A stretch of DNA of 64,000 nt from Mactra quadrangularis (lineage: Eukaryota > Mollusca > Bivalvia > Venerida > Mactridae): positions 6,510,001 through 6,574,000 of the forward strand of contig CM046304.1 in NCBI GenBank assembly GCA_025267735.1, written 5' to 3'. Below are positions 14,301-29,300 of the stretch, piece by piece (the first letter of the stretch is position 1; every line of letters begins with the position of its first letter). The notes beneath the pieces were generated by a model that did not search any database, was not told the DNA's origin, and saw nothing but the letters and a program-made list of their open reading frames with translations. The translations under genes were made by a program, and so were the position numbers.

Positions 14301-17300
14301 CACAAAGACATGTATATGCTCAAGCCTTAATAACTTAAGTTATTGATTTTTGCATATTTGGGTATTTTTTATTTGAAAGGTCAACTCTCCCCCACCAACA
14401 AATGCTAAACATAATCCATTTGTTATAGCCTAATATAATGAAAATGATAAAATGATAAAATGACAAAACTATTTAATATGGCTAAAAATGAGAATGAGAA
14501 GAAATGAAACACAAACTATAATGTTGAAAAATGATGACAGATAAAATGATGAGAGTGTTATTAATGTTAATAATGGCTTCAGTTTTCTTTTTTTGAAATA
14601 GCTAATTTCCACATTAAATATTTAAAAAAAAATGTTTTGCTTTGCTATTTGGAGTGTGGAGGATAGCATACCTTGATAGCATCTGGATCACAATAATCTA
14701 ACAATGTATCACAGAAATCATAACATACCTTGGTAGCATCAGGATCACAATAATCTAACAATGTATCACAGAAATCATAGCCCATCTCTTCAAAATCTCT
14801 TGTTGTAAAATGAAAACCTTTCTTCTTACCCAACGTTGAACCACAGAATGTAGCCTGCAATGTAAAGAAATGTATTATTATATCACTGTGGTTGCACTCC
14901 CCGAACCAAGTTTTCCCTGTCCTTAATATTTTGTCATTTCATTGCTGATAGTTGTTAATAGATAAAGAACTCATACAATTGAAGAACTAAACTGATTGTC
15001 AAAAGCCACTTTGAAATATTATAGACATACTGAGTGTTGTTTTTTAGTAATGTTATCATTAATGTTACTGTTAAAATCTTTATTATTGAAGGAAGGCATG
15101 GCTGAGTGGTTACTACGTTAGAGTGGTAATTATTGGATAGCCAGCTCTGCATTGATTTTGAATCCAATCCAAAACATACTCTTTGTTTCCTTGAGCAACA
15201 AACTTTGTTCTACTAGTTCAGTACTGGGGGTGGGGCAGGAAGTGGACTGGAAAGTGATTAATCTAAGTGGTAAGAATGTGTTTCACAATGAAGCTAAAAA
15301 GGTAAGTATAAACATTTTTTTTGTTATTGCATCCATAACTAGATAAATTCATGTATTATATTAATAATAAGTTCTATACCTCCATGGTATAACTGTTAAG
15401 TATTCCCATATTCCACATAACAACTCTACCAGTTCCTTCTTTACTTTTCTGTACTTTGAATTTACATGCATCAAAATTAAACTGAAAAGAAAAAATAATA
15501 ACTCAGGCTTGTTAAAGTTATGTAAAACTTTTAAAAGTATGAAATACAAACACAAGTAATTTTCTAGTCATTTACAAACTTGAAACATTCTGCTTTATTA
15601 TATTTCTTCACTTCATTAAAAAATAAGATTTTTTTAAATTGTTCAATCAAGGGCTAAATGAAACCTTATGGTAACTCACATCATTTTCAAATGGAGATAC
15701 AACAGTGTTTTAGTTCAGCCCTTGTAAGTAAATTCTGAAAAAAATCTGATATTATGTAATTAATATGAATATCCTTTAAATTTGCCAACCAATATGGCCA
15801 GTAAAAAGGGGTAATATCGGATATTTAAATGATGTTAAATTTACTGCACTTTCCTACTCTATATTGATATGAGCGCCACAAAGTTTCGTTCTTTATCTAT
15901 ATGGAGGTCACACTTACCTACACTATAATTACTATATTAGCACTCTGTGTTCACTCTATTTCTAAATGAGCACTGCAGAATAGGCAGAGCAGTTTAAACA
16001 TGTCCTAAAGCAAATACTCATTAAGTCTGACATTAAACAATCCAATCAACCCAGGTCCATAGCGCAGTTGGTAGCACACTGGGATTTGGAATCTCGTGTC
16101 CCGTAGGGGGTACGGGTTCAAATCCCACCCGGGGAGGTTATACTCAATTAGATAATATGGAGAAGTTTCCGGCCTTGTGGTAGGATAGGTGAGTACTGGT
16201 TATAGACAAGGGTCCAGGAAAGCTAGGTTAGGTGCGATGGACGCCATAAAATAACCTAAATTGTGTTGACATGGCCTTAAAAAATTAACAAAAAAATAAC
16301 AATCCGATACTTGTACTTACCTTGTCTGGAGAGTTTTTATTAAGCATACAAGGAAATATTCTTTCTCTCAATCTTTTATCAGGTTGATGTCTATTCTCAC
16401 AACCATATATGAACACATTTTGACGTCTACTATGTCCATGTAGATCACAATATGCTACAATCTCACGTTCTTGTAACAATCTGTAATATATGTGTGTAAT
16501 TATATACACCCAGGTCTGTGGCAAAGTAGGCTACATGATGAGTTTAAAATCTAAAGTCTCAAAGGGGTTGCTGGTTTGAGTCTTATGCCCTCCCATGAAA
16601 TTTTGACATCACATTTTCTCAATTAAAAGGTTTATGGAGTCTACCAATCTCTGTAAAAATATCTTTTTGACTACTCTCATAGGTTCTCTAAATATTGAAC
16701 ATGGGGGTCATGTTCAGCGACAACCAATCAATGCTTAGCTTTTATATAACAAAACACTATCATTATTATCCCAATTTCTATTTCAAGATCAGGTTTTCCA
16801 AGCTTTGTAGAGCGTGTCTGTTATTCATGGGTGATTCCTTGCAAGTTGGTTCATGAATTATACTATAACAAGCCAAGTCAACTGAATGCAACCTATATTG
16901 TGAACTTGTCCAGTGTAAAATAAGCAAGTATCTGAAAATTATTTGTTTTGACAGTTGAGAAAAGTCGAGAAATGCCTACCTTCTAATCATTTGTTTAGTA
17001 TGCCATATAGTAGGGTAGGCATCTTTGAGCACTGTTTTATAATTTCTATTGAGATCACGTCCTGCAAGTGAGCACCTATAATTTCCTACTATCACTCCAT
17101 CTGGATTTAACATTGGCACAACTTTAAATATAAATGTATCTCGTAGTAACTGAAACATAAAACAAATAAAATATACAGTAATTGCTTATCCAACAAGAAA
17201 TATAATGTGGAAACAACATTAAAGCCGGATTGTTCTGCAGATGGGGAAAATTAAAATCAGGTTATGTTGTTACAACAGAAACTTTAACATAAAGATCAGA

Positions 17301-20300
17301 CAATATGTGGCTGAAATATATGGTAAATAAAAACTTTAACCCAAATGTTAACTACACTGGATGCTGATGTACGTCAAATTACACAAACATGATATCGTCT
17401 GCTGGTTAATGCGTAATGAGAACTATATAAATTGTAGCAGTAATTATCCGTTTAATTTCACACACACCGCCTAATATAATTGTCCACAACAAATCTTAAT
17501 GAGGATTTGCTGCAGTCTGCTACTAAACATGGGGAAACCTCATGTAAAAACTTAAAGAGAAAAGAAATAAAAAGTTACCTTAGCATCAGCTGTATTACTA
17601 GTGAGGTAGTCAAGAAAACCTTTCATCATCCAACTAGAGTTACTTTCTCCTGGATGTACACGAGCTGTCAATACAACAGCTTTCTTATGCTACAAAATAT
17701 ACATTCATTTTATTCATATTGTAACAATACACACACTAAGGCATTATATGCCAATTTTGTTGTTTCTTTGAACTTGGGTAAATAAAACAAGAGCAGTCCA
17801 TGAACAGCACGCTCGACTATTCGGGGTATTTGTGTAAACGACAGCAACAACCAATCAAAATTCATGCTGGAGTTATGCAACTTGGTATTTGACCTTCATT
17901 CCTTACCCCATTGACATGTGTGAAGTTTCAAGTAGATCCATTCAGTAGTTTCAAAAAAAAAAGTTGCACCAAAAAACTTAACCAAAAACATTCTAAGTAT
18001 TAGAGGACCATAATCCAGTCAAAATTCACACTAGAGTTATGCAACTTGGTATTTGACATCAATTAGTAACCCCGTAGACATGTGTGAAGTTTCAAGTGAA
18101 TCCCTTCAGTAGTTGCAAAGATAAAATGTTGCACTTAAAAACTTAACCAAGAAATTTCTAAGTATATTAGGGCCATAATTCAGTCCAAATTCATCCTAGA
18201 GTTATGTAACTTTGTATTTGAATTCCAATGGTAACCCTGTAAACACAAATAAAGTTTTAAGTGAATCCCTCCAGTATTTGCAAAGATATAAAAGATACAA
18301 AAATGTTGCACCTAAAAACTTAACCAAGAAGTGTTACGCCAACGCAGACGCACAGCTGAGTAGGATAGCCCCACTATTCTTTGAATAGTAAAGCTAAAAA
18401 CGACATTTGTTGTCTGTAAACAAGTTCATTAATACCGATTGACTTAAAAATTAATTGTCAATATGATTGAAGCTGTACATGTAATTGGACGACTCTTTCA
18501 AATTGGTGACAAAAGTAACAAAACATAATGATTGCATCATAAATATTATAATGAGAAAAGGTCACCTGAACATGACCCTTACAATGGAACTGTCAGATCT
18601 TCAATTAGCAAGTAGATAAGCAGAGAATTTTAGATCAGGTTTTTATCAGATTGGCTAAAAAACAAAAACAAATTTGTTAACTTACCCTTATATCATCAGG
18701 GTTGGTTGATGGTGATGTTATAGTTAACAAATAGACTAGATTTCCTGCTAATGTTCTACATAATACCCTTTGTTTACATATTTTAGATTTTATAGGATCA
18801 TTTGATAATTCTAACAAATAATCTTGTAAGTCAGTATATGTATATGGAAAACAATGAGAAAAATACACTGTATCTCCTTTATGTGGAACTTCTGTATTCC
18901 AAGTTAATGAATAAAATGGTTTATCTCCCCTTGATGTCTCATATCTGAAATAAGGCAATAAAACAACTAATGGCAGTGATCTATCTAGAATAAACTGTTG
19001 ATTCAATCCTAATGTAGGCATCAATGTTGTTTAAGAACTATTGCTTTTTCAGTCATGTACATTTTAACCATTGTTTTCTCTCTCTTATTTATTGTAAAAA
19101 AACACTAAAAAACAATGGTTGCTCAATCTAAAATGGTCTGAAAAGTGGCCTGTTAAGGCATACTTTTTAGCAAATTACCTTTGTTCTGCTTGGATGCATT
19201 CAGCTAGAAAAACCCATAAATTAGAGTTCTAGATAAGAACTATTGAGCAAGGAAAATATTCTGTGAAGTCTTATAACATCTACCTCAGTACAAGCTTTTG
19301 TAGTTTTAATTTGTAGAATTCAGAAGCTTTAGCAGTTTTGTGGAACTCAAATATCTTAAAACAATTTACTTACTTGATATTATTTCTATAATATTTAATA
19401 CTATTGCCACATCTATGCCATCCTATCTTCTTCTGTAAAGCATCTTTTTCACTATACATTACAGGTTTCATACCATAGTTATATAAGCTGTCAGGCTAAA
19501 ATAAAAATACAAGAATAATTAAAAGCAAACTTTTTTTAAATTATAGTTAAATCTTATAATTCAACACATACAATGTTAAGAAAGATCAAGTGTAAATACA
19601 GGGTCTATAGTCACATGATCTACAACAGGGTTCATACAGATTTTGAATACCAAAATTTCATGATTTTTCCATGATTCCTCTCAGTTTTCAATGATACAAC
19701 AGAAACGCTTACAGAACCCAAAACAAGTACAATTAAATTTTTGAAATGGTGTAGTAGTGAAACTCTCATTTTCCTACCCAAGAGTGCAATTCTTACCCAT
19801 AATTTAAAGTAGTGATTTATGTTTGATTTCATTTTTTTCCATTCATTTTTATGGGTTGAAATAAAATACTAAGGCATATAATAGTTTTTCCATGACACAT
19901 TAAACATTTTGCATGATGTTTTCTAAGTTTCCATGACTTTTCCATGATATTTTCCTTAAAATCATAATTCCATGATTTTTTCAGAAAAATCTCATTTTCC
20001 ATGATTTTTCCAGTTTGTATGCACCCTGTACTATAAAAACTTGTGAGGTAAACAAAAGTTTGAATGATGTCAAATAGTGCATAAAATAACTACAGCTTTT
20101 CTTTCCCCCAAAAAATCCAATTTATCTTGTGAGTTTTGATCATTAGCTCAAAATCCTTGGCAAAAAAACAATGGACAGTTACTAAAATGGGATATGCACA
20201 TGTCTGTCTGATATCCTGTACAATGGGTTCAGTTTGAATCAAATCTGTACAATAGGTGCTGAGAAATTGAGAGAACAAGAAAAAGCTACAGACTGGCAGA

Positions 20301-23300
20301 CTAACAAACTGTCTCCTATATACCCTCCAAAATATATTGTTTGGGGGGACATAGTAAATTAGTAAAGTTGTAAGACTATAGCCAGATCAGATTGACTTAC
20401 CTTCATAAAGTTGACAATAGAGAATCTATAATTAACATTAGGTCTTGTATTAGATATAGAGAAATAGAACCATTGTGTGTGTTTGTTTGTATATAAATCA
20501 TAACGTAACCATAATTCATACTCATATTCACCACTGAAATTAAAGAAACAAAGTAAACAACATAATCAATCAAATATGCTTGAAAACTTCCTTAATCAAA
20601 CAATAGAACAACACGTCTTGTACACTGCATTCTATATAGACATCACAAAGAACATTCATACAAAGTTTTAAGCCATAACAGTGGCTATAAATTGTCCCAA
20701 CTATTGTTGGCGTCAAAAAAAATCTCTTGCAGTAACCCAGCAGTGCACAGGAAGTTGGAAGTTAAGAACACAGTTGTTTTCAACCGTAACCCCTCAGAGC
20801 CTAGAAAAGAGGTTGTAGGTAACAAATAATGGATACATATGAAGTAAATCATACTGAAAATATACAGTTTCAAACACAAGAAGAAATAGTTTCGGAATGA
20901 CGATTATATACAATTATCAAGATTTGAGAATTTTGTAGTCGACATAGGATGCATTTGAGGTCACATGATGAAAGATTAATGGACATCAAATAGTCAAATT
21001 AGAGGTGCATGAATGGACTTGTGAATGCCATGTTTTGTCGGGTAACCTGTTTGTATTACCAAAAAATACCATTATTAATATATGAACGAGTACCAGTTTC
21101 AAGAAAGTTGCAATAAAAGACAGGAAAGCATTTTTGGAAATGCTAATACTTGTACTACTTACACTTGTATTGCTTTAGCTAGATTACCACTTTCAAATCT
21201 AGATTCAAATATAAGAGTAGTATCATCTACAGATCTATCTATACTAACAGCACATTGTTCTGGACCTGTACGTATACCACCTACACGTGATCTCACAAAC
21301 TGTAATAGATAATAACATAGAAAATATATAGAAAATATAAAATATATAGAAAATATGAAATAATATAGAAAATATTAAATATATAGAAAATATGAAATAA
21401 TATAGAAAATATATAGAAAATATGAAATAATATAGAAAATATATAGAAAATATGAAATAATATAAAAATATCAAATAATACAGAAAATAGAAAATATATA
21501 GAAAATATATATCAAAAATATAAAAAAACATAAAATATAAAGAATATATAAGAAATAGAATTTTTGTATTGGAGAAACTGGCCACTATTTAAACTTGGGT
21601 AATAAAATATCATTTTATTAAATTATAAATGATACACCTTACATGTATATATAGTGTTTTGTCTATGAAACATGCAGACCTAATCTATAATTCAATCAAT
21701 TAAAATGTTAATTTACATATTAGTAATAAACATACAAAGATATAAACAATGCATCATAACACTTGAAGTATTTGTTTTTATAAACATATTAATTTTTTTT
21801 GAAACAATATTTGTTTTAGTAAACATGCAATACTTCATCTATTGATATTAAATGTTGTCAGACAGAAAACTAAATATTGATTGTTCAGCCTATAACTGAT
21901 CTAAATAGTTCTTTATTTACATGTAGTTAGACTAGTTTTGTACTGAAACAGTGATTTGATATAAACAAGTAAACTGTCAAACAAATAATTAAAGCTTAGA
22001 CAAGATACTAAGAAACGATCTATCAATAAGTCAGGGCAAAACTTAAGTATACATCATTCTTTATTCAATCTTGTAAGACCAGTTTTGCACTACCTCATTG
22101 ATATGGTAACATGTTTTTGTTATGGTATTTTATCATTCTATTCAAACATTATATTATCAGAGTTCATATCTATTCATATAATGCACAAACAAAACAATGT
22201 CATTATATATTGATATACTACTGTTGTCATAGACTTAAATACTTGTGGAATAAATGTGACAATCAGTATATACAATACAAAACCAAATAAGACAAAAACA
22301 TTTCAAAAGGAATTAAAATGTATAGTTTAAATATTATGCTAATGCATGTTAATTGACTTTACAGTTATTTTCCCTGGTCATTCAACAAATGTAAATACAG
22401 TTGAATTATGATAATTTGAGGCAAAAAATGTTGAGTTATTGCGAAATCATGATTTTGGGTTTTGCATGCAATAAAAGTAGTTGTATTTATATAAACAGTG
22501 ACAGTAATCATTATGTTAAAATTATTTAGTTTTGCTCAGCTGTCTGTGGTGCCTACACTGACCTGTATTAATCATTATGTAAATATGGTAAGTTATTTTT
22601 TATTGTCAGTGAGTACTAAAGTATTGTCATTCTCGTATCAATGTATGGAGGCTAATGTTTGCATTGCTGACAGTTGAAAAAAATTCACCAATACGTTCTT
22701 GAACTTTCTTTATTTTGTAATTACATGTATATATGTCATTGTATGTTATATCAAGTTATGTAATGTATTTGATTATAATGTACATGTCCTTTGCTCTCTG
22801 GGTTTTGGAGGTAATAAAAGTATCGAAAATAAATACATTTAAAAAAGTATAAACTGAATCATACTGAATCTTACAATTTGATATAAAATATCACATACAG
22901 GTACATTGCCTTCTACCACCAAACATTAATATTCTCCTATTAAACATGACACGTACAGTACGGCTTATTTTAAAACTTCATAATCAAATAATAAAATAAA
23001 TGTATTCATTATTTAAATAATCAATTAATATCAAATATTGAATGTAAGGGAAAAAAGAAAAAGTCTGAATTGAATATATTTTTAAATCCTCATATGGATT
23101 TCATGTCAAATATAATAAAAAATAAACCTGATTATACGACTTTAAATACAAATTTCATACAGAGTAAATATTATCTTAAATAGGTGATTTATTACCTACA
23201 TGTATCATGGGTTTAATGCAAAACTGCTCTAATTTAGTTTTTTAAAACTTTTCAGGAAGTCTAAAAACTGAACAATGTTGCATTAAAGATACAGCTTTTT

Positions 23301-26300
23301 CCGTTAAAGCAAAATGCCAATTTGGACCCAAAATTTCAAAATCAGACCAATTGTACCCTTTTGTTCCTATATTTTTATATCCAGTCAAACATTATTTTTT
23401 TATTTTTGAAAGAATATCTAGGAATTATTTTTAAAAAAATAAGTGATTAAAAAAAGAGTTAGAGCAGTATTGCATTGAGCTGACTAAATAAATAAATTTG
23501 ACATAAGATTTATATTAACATATGAATTGTGTACAAATTATTATTAAATAAGTATTATATAAAAAGTATTAAAATCAGGTTATGATTCATTCAAAGTGAT
23601 TGCACTCACAAATTGACTCAATAGGAAAAACATGGTATGCATACATAGATCAGTTCATGTATTATAAAATATAATTTGTAAGGCATATTCCATACAATTA
23701 GTTAATTGTAATGTGTATAAATGTATATTCTTGGATGCATGCTGAACAAATGATCATCCTAGGTGGCCTACTTAGTAGTCCTACTTTAATGTCACCCTAA
23801 TCTGTCTGCAATTAAAGTTATCAAGCTGTAAATAACTCTAACTGATCAAGCCTTCATGTTTAACCTGCCCAACATTTCTTCTGTGCACACACTATGCAAG
23901 TCTGTGCAATTTTAGCCAGAAATCAATGGTTTTGCCACATTTTTCATCCTGTTTCCTGCTGAATTCCACACCAAACTTTCATACAGGCTTTATTTAAGTA
24001 TGTTTACTAATGTTATTGAAGTGGTCAACATTAATTTTTTTAAGTAGGTTGCTCTGTTGAACAACCAGTTTTACTTGCCCAAACTAAATGTTTACCAGCA
24101 GTAACAAGTTGCCAAAACAAAAATATAGGTCATCAAGGGCGATCAGATGACCTTTAATGGCAAGCCCTGTATTGTCTGAGAAAACTTGAGGGGATGATTG
24201 CATTGAACCAGCAATATGTTTATTCAATTATCTGGTTTAAAATTCAATTTTTTGACAAAACAATGTGAAACATAAAGTGAAAATATAAGTGAATGAATCA
24301 CAAGTACAAGTGAACTAAACATTTTTACTACAATAAATAAACTTACAGCCCATTTAGAAAGATTAGCTATCTGAATAGTTGAAGTTATTTAAATAAATGT
24401 TATACTTCATACATAACGTTTGTACAACCTATGACACCTTACCAGAACTTCCCTTACAAAAATGGCAACATTGTCAGTGTGTTATCAGTTTATTGCCAGA
24501 TTCTTGCCAGATAAACTTCAGCTCCTAATATAAGAACTCTTTCAAGCATATGGAGCTTGTGCACATTTACCCAGATTGTTATTTAATATATTACAATAAA
24601 TTTTAAAGAAGCGACTATGGCAGACATTGGTAGAGAGCAGGACATCAAATCTGGAGGTCCAAGGTTCAATTCCTGTTGCAGCAAGTAATACATGTACCCT
24701 TCCATGAAAATTTGGTGTTCAAAATCAATTTTTCCTCAATACAGGGCAAAGTTGTCAGCCCCTAATGTTGAAGGGTTGGCTAGTACAGGTAAATTAAAGT
24801 GACCATGAAAGAGTTTAGGGAATGCAGCTGTCCAACAAATTTGAAATCAATTAAAAAAAATGTTTATGTAATAGACACATACAATCTATAATAATTATTA
24901 TTATAAAATAACAATTACTAAGTATATACTTAAAATTATACTTCTTTTGTAATTATCATTTTATAATTATAATTGATAATTTTATTAAATAAGTATATGT
25001 AAATAATGATAATGTATAATAATACAATTATATTGATTATAATAATTATTATAAAAATTACATTTTAAGATAAAATTAAGGATAATATTTAAATGAGCCA
25101 ATATGGAGACTAAGTCATTATCATCAAGAGCAACATACATTGTACATACAAGCTGTATACAAGAATTAGACATAATTAAACAATATTACTCTATTGTGAC
25201 TGAATTAAACTAATTGCTGTTATTTTATAGAAGCAATATATATAACAATAACTAAAATACCTCCGTTTGTTCGCTATTTGACTGTTAGTAACAAAAAACA
25301 TACATTAATATTATGCATAGTGTATATATTATATTATAATAAACAATGAAATTTTGTGATTTTACAAAAACAATATTATGTACAGTACAATCTCTCTTAA
25401 GCAACACCCACTGGGAGAGATTAAAGTTGGTTGCTCTTCGGAGGTTGTTACTCTGCAGAGGTCAAATTAAATTAAAATTACGCCTAAGGGAAATATCAAA
25501 AGATGTTGTTGTGCAGAGGATTTGTTCAATAGAGGGCAGCTCTGAAGAGGTTATACTGTATTATGTGTAACATGTATCTGATTATTATAATAATGTTAAT
25601 ACACAATTATACTAAAGTTATCTATTAGCACTGTTTAATTTTCTACAAGGCAACAATGAGCAAATTAAAAATTTTAGGGCAACATCACAATAAAATGTGG
25701 AAGGATTTAGGACTAGAATCAAATACAAGACCCTTGATGATATAGACCCAGATGCTTAAATAAAGAGACCTGAGTTATTAATTAACAGTCATCGTCTTCA
25801 CCAATTACCCTGAAACCTTGGACTAATGGAAACTGATTTGGGCTGGTCAAAATAACTGTTTTCATACAGTCAAGCTATTTTTGAAAATATTGCTCGAATA
25901 AGATTTAACAACACCAGCAAAATTTGACAATAAAAGTAAGTAGAAAATTAAATCTTAATATTCAAATCGTGGATAATAATAAAAAAGTAAGCTTCTTGTT
26001 TAAGTACTTGATACATTAAGAAGTGGTATTAATGTTAACAAGTAAATCTGTGAGCTAATGCTCACTAGTGATACCCCCGCTGTGAGAAATATGACTACAA
26101 ACAGGAAGTAGATGAGCAAGGAGCATGAAATCGCTTTACACCACATGGGACTATCAGGGTTTTACACAGCCATTGATAACTGGGGGTCCACTGGATGCAG
26201 GACTGACAAAAACAGGGGTCCACACAGTGAAATCAGGGGTCCAATACCAATCTGCAAACAATAAGTAATGATAGTTGTTTTATTTGTTTAAAATAAAACA

Positions 26301-29300
26301 AAAAGGAAATGAACTAAAATTAAACCACCAGAAAACTTGTATCTCAGTTTATTGAACATTGGTAGTAACAACAGTGACCGTTGGATAGTCAAATTTTATT
26401 GAGTAGACACAAAATTCATACTCTGTTTGTTCACTGTACTTGAAGGGGGGAAATTGTTAGAATGTAAACATTGCCACATGCTTTCAGGTAAATAAACAGT
26501 TTACCCGTAATGCGCGGCGTCTCCGTACAAAGGTCAGTCAGACCGTTTGTGTACAGAATGCCCTCTACTTAAACAACCGAAAGTTCCGAATATGGCGTTC
26601 GCGCCTTCTTGAGTAAACTTCCCGCAGTGGTTATTTCCCTTTATCAAATATATTAGAGTAGCAATGCGTGACTTAATCGCTACGAGGAGTTTGCTTCTTT
26701 GGCTGACTTGGGAAATACCCTAATACGTCAACAGTGTTTACATCCGGGGTATTGAATTTCTTATTCGATTGCCAACAAAATACGGTCAATCTTAGCTTAA
26801 AATAGAAATGTTTCCAGTTAACTTGTGCAGTTGAAAGAATATCTGAGGATGTTGTCATGTATTTTATGCGTCCAAGTGGACGCAGGCTTTAAAATGTTTG
26901 CATCCAGACAGGTAGTTTATGCGTATATGGACGCGGATTTGTGCGTCCCGTAAAACCCTGGACTATGGTATGAAGCAATATGCAAAGTATTAGGCTGCTG
27001 CATGTTATAGTTGCTGAGAAAACTGCGACGGAAATTTTGTAACGGACGGACGGACAAGGGTAAAACAGTATACCCCCTCTTCTTCGAAGCGGGGGTATAA
27101 AAAGTTAAAGGTTTAATGTTAAAAAGTAACCATAAGAGTACAGTGTTCTCCAAAATGTCCTGTGTGGATTGAAATTTTAAGAAAAAAAGGTTAGGCATAC
27201 CATTAAATGTAGTAATGCTTCTATTGACATAGTTTGAATCAAATGTCAATAATCTAGTAATTGCAAACTAAGGAATGTTTCTTTTTTTTCCTAGGGTAAA
27301 TATGAGTTGATTTATCTTAAAACCCTGATTTTGTCAAAGAACTTTTTAAGGGCCACACTGTAACATGATTTAGATCAAGGACATTTGGAGGGTACTGTAT
27401 ATTATAAACTGATATAATACTTACAAAAGTACTTCTTGGTTCATACATAAATACTAATCTACCACCTCTGTCTTCACCACGTACCATTGGTGTCTTCTCT
27501 AAACCACCTTTAATATAATAAACACAGAACATTACAAAACATTATCTTACTAACACACTACCAGGCTGTCATTAATTATTGAAGTAGATGTAGGTTGCCC
27601 AGGAGGACAACCAACTAAAAACTTTACTTGCCCTAACCAAATGTTAATTGCCCGAAAAAATAGTTACTGTACTTTAATTAGAATTTAGGTAGGTTGGTAG
27701 GATGACTTGCTGTGAAAAACTTGGTGCACAAACCCAAAGTTAGGTTTTCAAGGGCAATCAGACAACTGTTAATGTCAAGCTCTGCACTGAGACATTTATA
27801 ACCCTGAGACCTTTCCTTTTAAATGATCTATCATACCATTTCAGGCATAGTTCATCAACTATTCACTCTGGCTCATGAATCAAGTTCATGAACAGTTCAA
27901 GGGATGTTTATGAAGATTATAAAATGACATAAACTCATAGAAAGTTCATAAGAATTTAGTAAATGAACTATCCTGGGTTCTTAAACAGTTCATAAACCAA
28001 TGGCTCATAAAATAAAAACTTATGAACTCATCAAGAATTAGACGGTTCATAAATGGCTTGAATAGTTCATGATTTTATGAACTTCAGAGAGCATACTTTG
28101 ATGATTGATGATCTACTACATTGAAAGTTGAAATGTGGGGAGAACATACATTACATATAATATAGTTGATTATTTAAAATCAGGATCATGATATGATCAA
28201 TAAAATTAAAATATAAAACAGATGGCATGTCAGTTTTGGTACTTGATAATAATTGTATAATATTACAGTTTACATAGTGTGTTACCATGATACATTGAAG
28301 TAGATAGTGGAGTATCTTGGTGTAAATGAATATATTTTATATTTACTTTATATCAGAGTTGTTGTAAAATATCAGGATTGAATAAATAGAAAAAATTTGA
28401 TTAATTTATTTAACCATTTATTTTTCAGTACTCAATAGTGAACTGTATGACACTTTACTCAGTTAACACACTCAAGCTGAAATTGTTCAGGTTTTGTCCC
28501 CAGCATAGAGAGCCAATCTGCACATTTCTTTAATCTGTGGCCTGACTTGATACTGGAAGCTGCTCAACTATGCATTTAAATTTAGATCACCCTTAAAATG
28601 ATTTAGACTAACCCATGTTGGCATGATGTACATATATATACTAGAATAGTCCATTATTATAATGCAACAGGTGTATTAATATGTTCCTTCAAGATCCCTA
28701 GGAAAAACAGTTGGTTTTGGGATCCCTGGGAAAAACAGCAAGTGTTGTTTTACCCATACAAAGGGATAAACTTGTAAACATTAGAATAGCTCTAAAACAT
28801 GCCTTGTGTTTATGTTAAATGATATTAGTTTGTGATAATGTTTACTATAGAGTATAGAATGTTCTTGAAGTGTCATATAGATATTTTATAAAAGGTATAT
28901 TATAGTACTTAGACATATTAGACAGCTCTCTAGCAGATTATAATGCTGTTTTAAGAAGCCATCATAGGTTTTAGACTTTAGTTTAGAATGTTTTATTCTT
29001 CATTTCTTTCTACTTGACTATGATAAGGTATTTAACAATTGTTACACCAAATGGCTTATATCACATATATTGTAATTCATGTGGATTTATGCCACATTTA
29101 AACATAATAATCATATCACCATCATCAGATGTCATACTGAATGGTCCCTGAAGAGAAGTAGATTTTTAGAACCAAACCCTTAGCTTAGTACAAAGCACAT
29201 ATCCTAACCATGCTGTAAACAGCTCTACTTGATGTAACAAAGGGACAGGTGAAGAACAGTCAAAGAAAATATTTCATGACCAAACTCCATGAAGGTACTT

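Noticed and set aside
16053..16140. Possible tRNA gene (A box and B box present)
   Set aside because: The head continues into a SINE body and A-rich tail with a likely target duplication, so it is a retroposed pseudo-tRNA.
21244..21585. 113-codon minus-strand open frame rich in Phe, Tyr and Ile
   Set aside because: It reads through the AT-rich minisatellite and runs into the real exon at 21163-21299 in the wrong frame. The composition is a repeat artefact.
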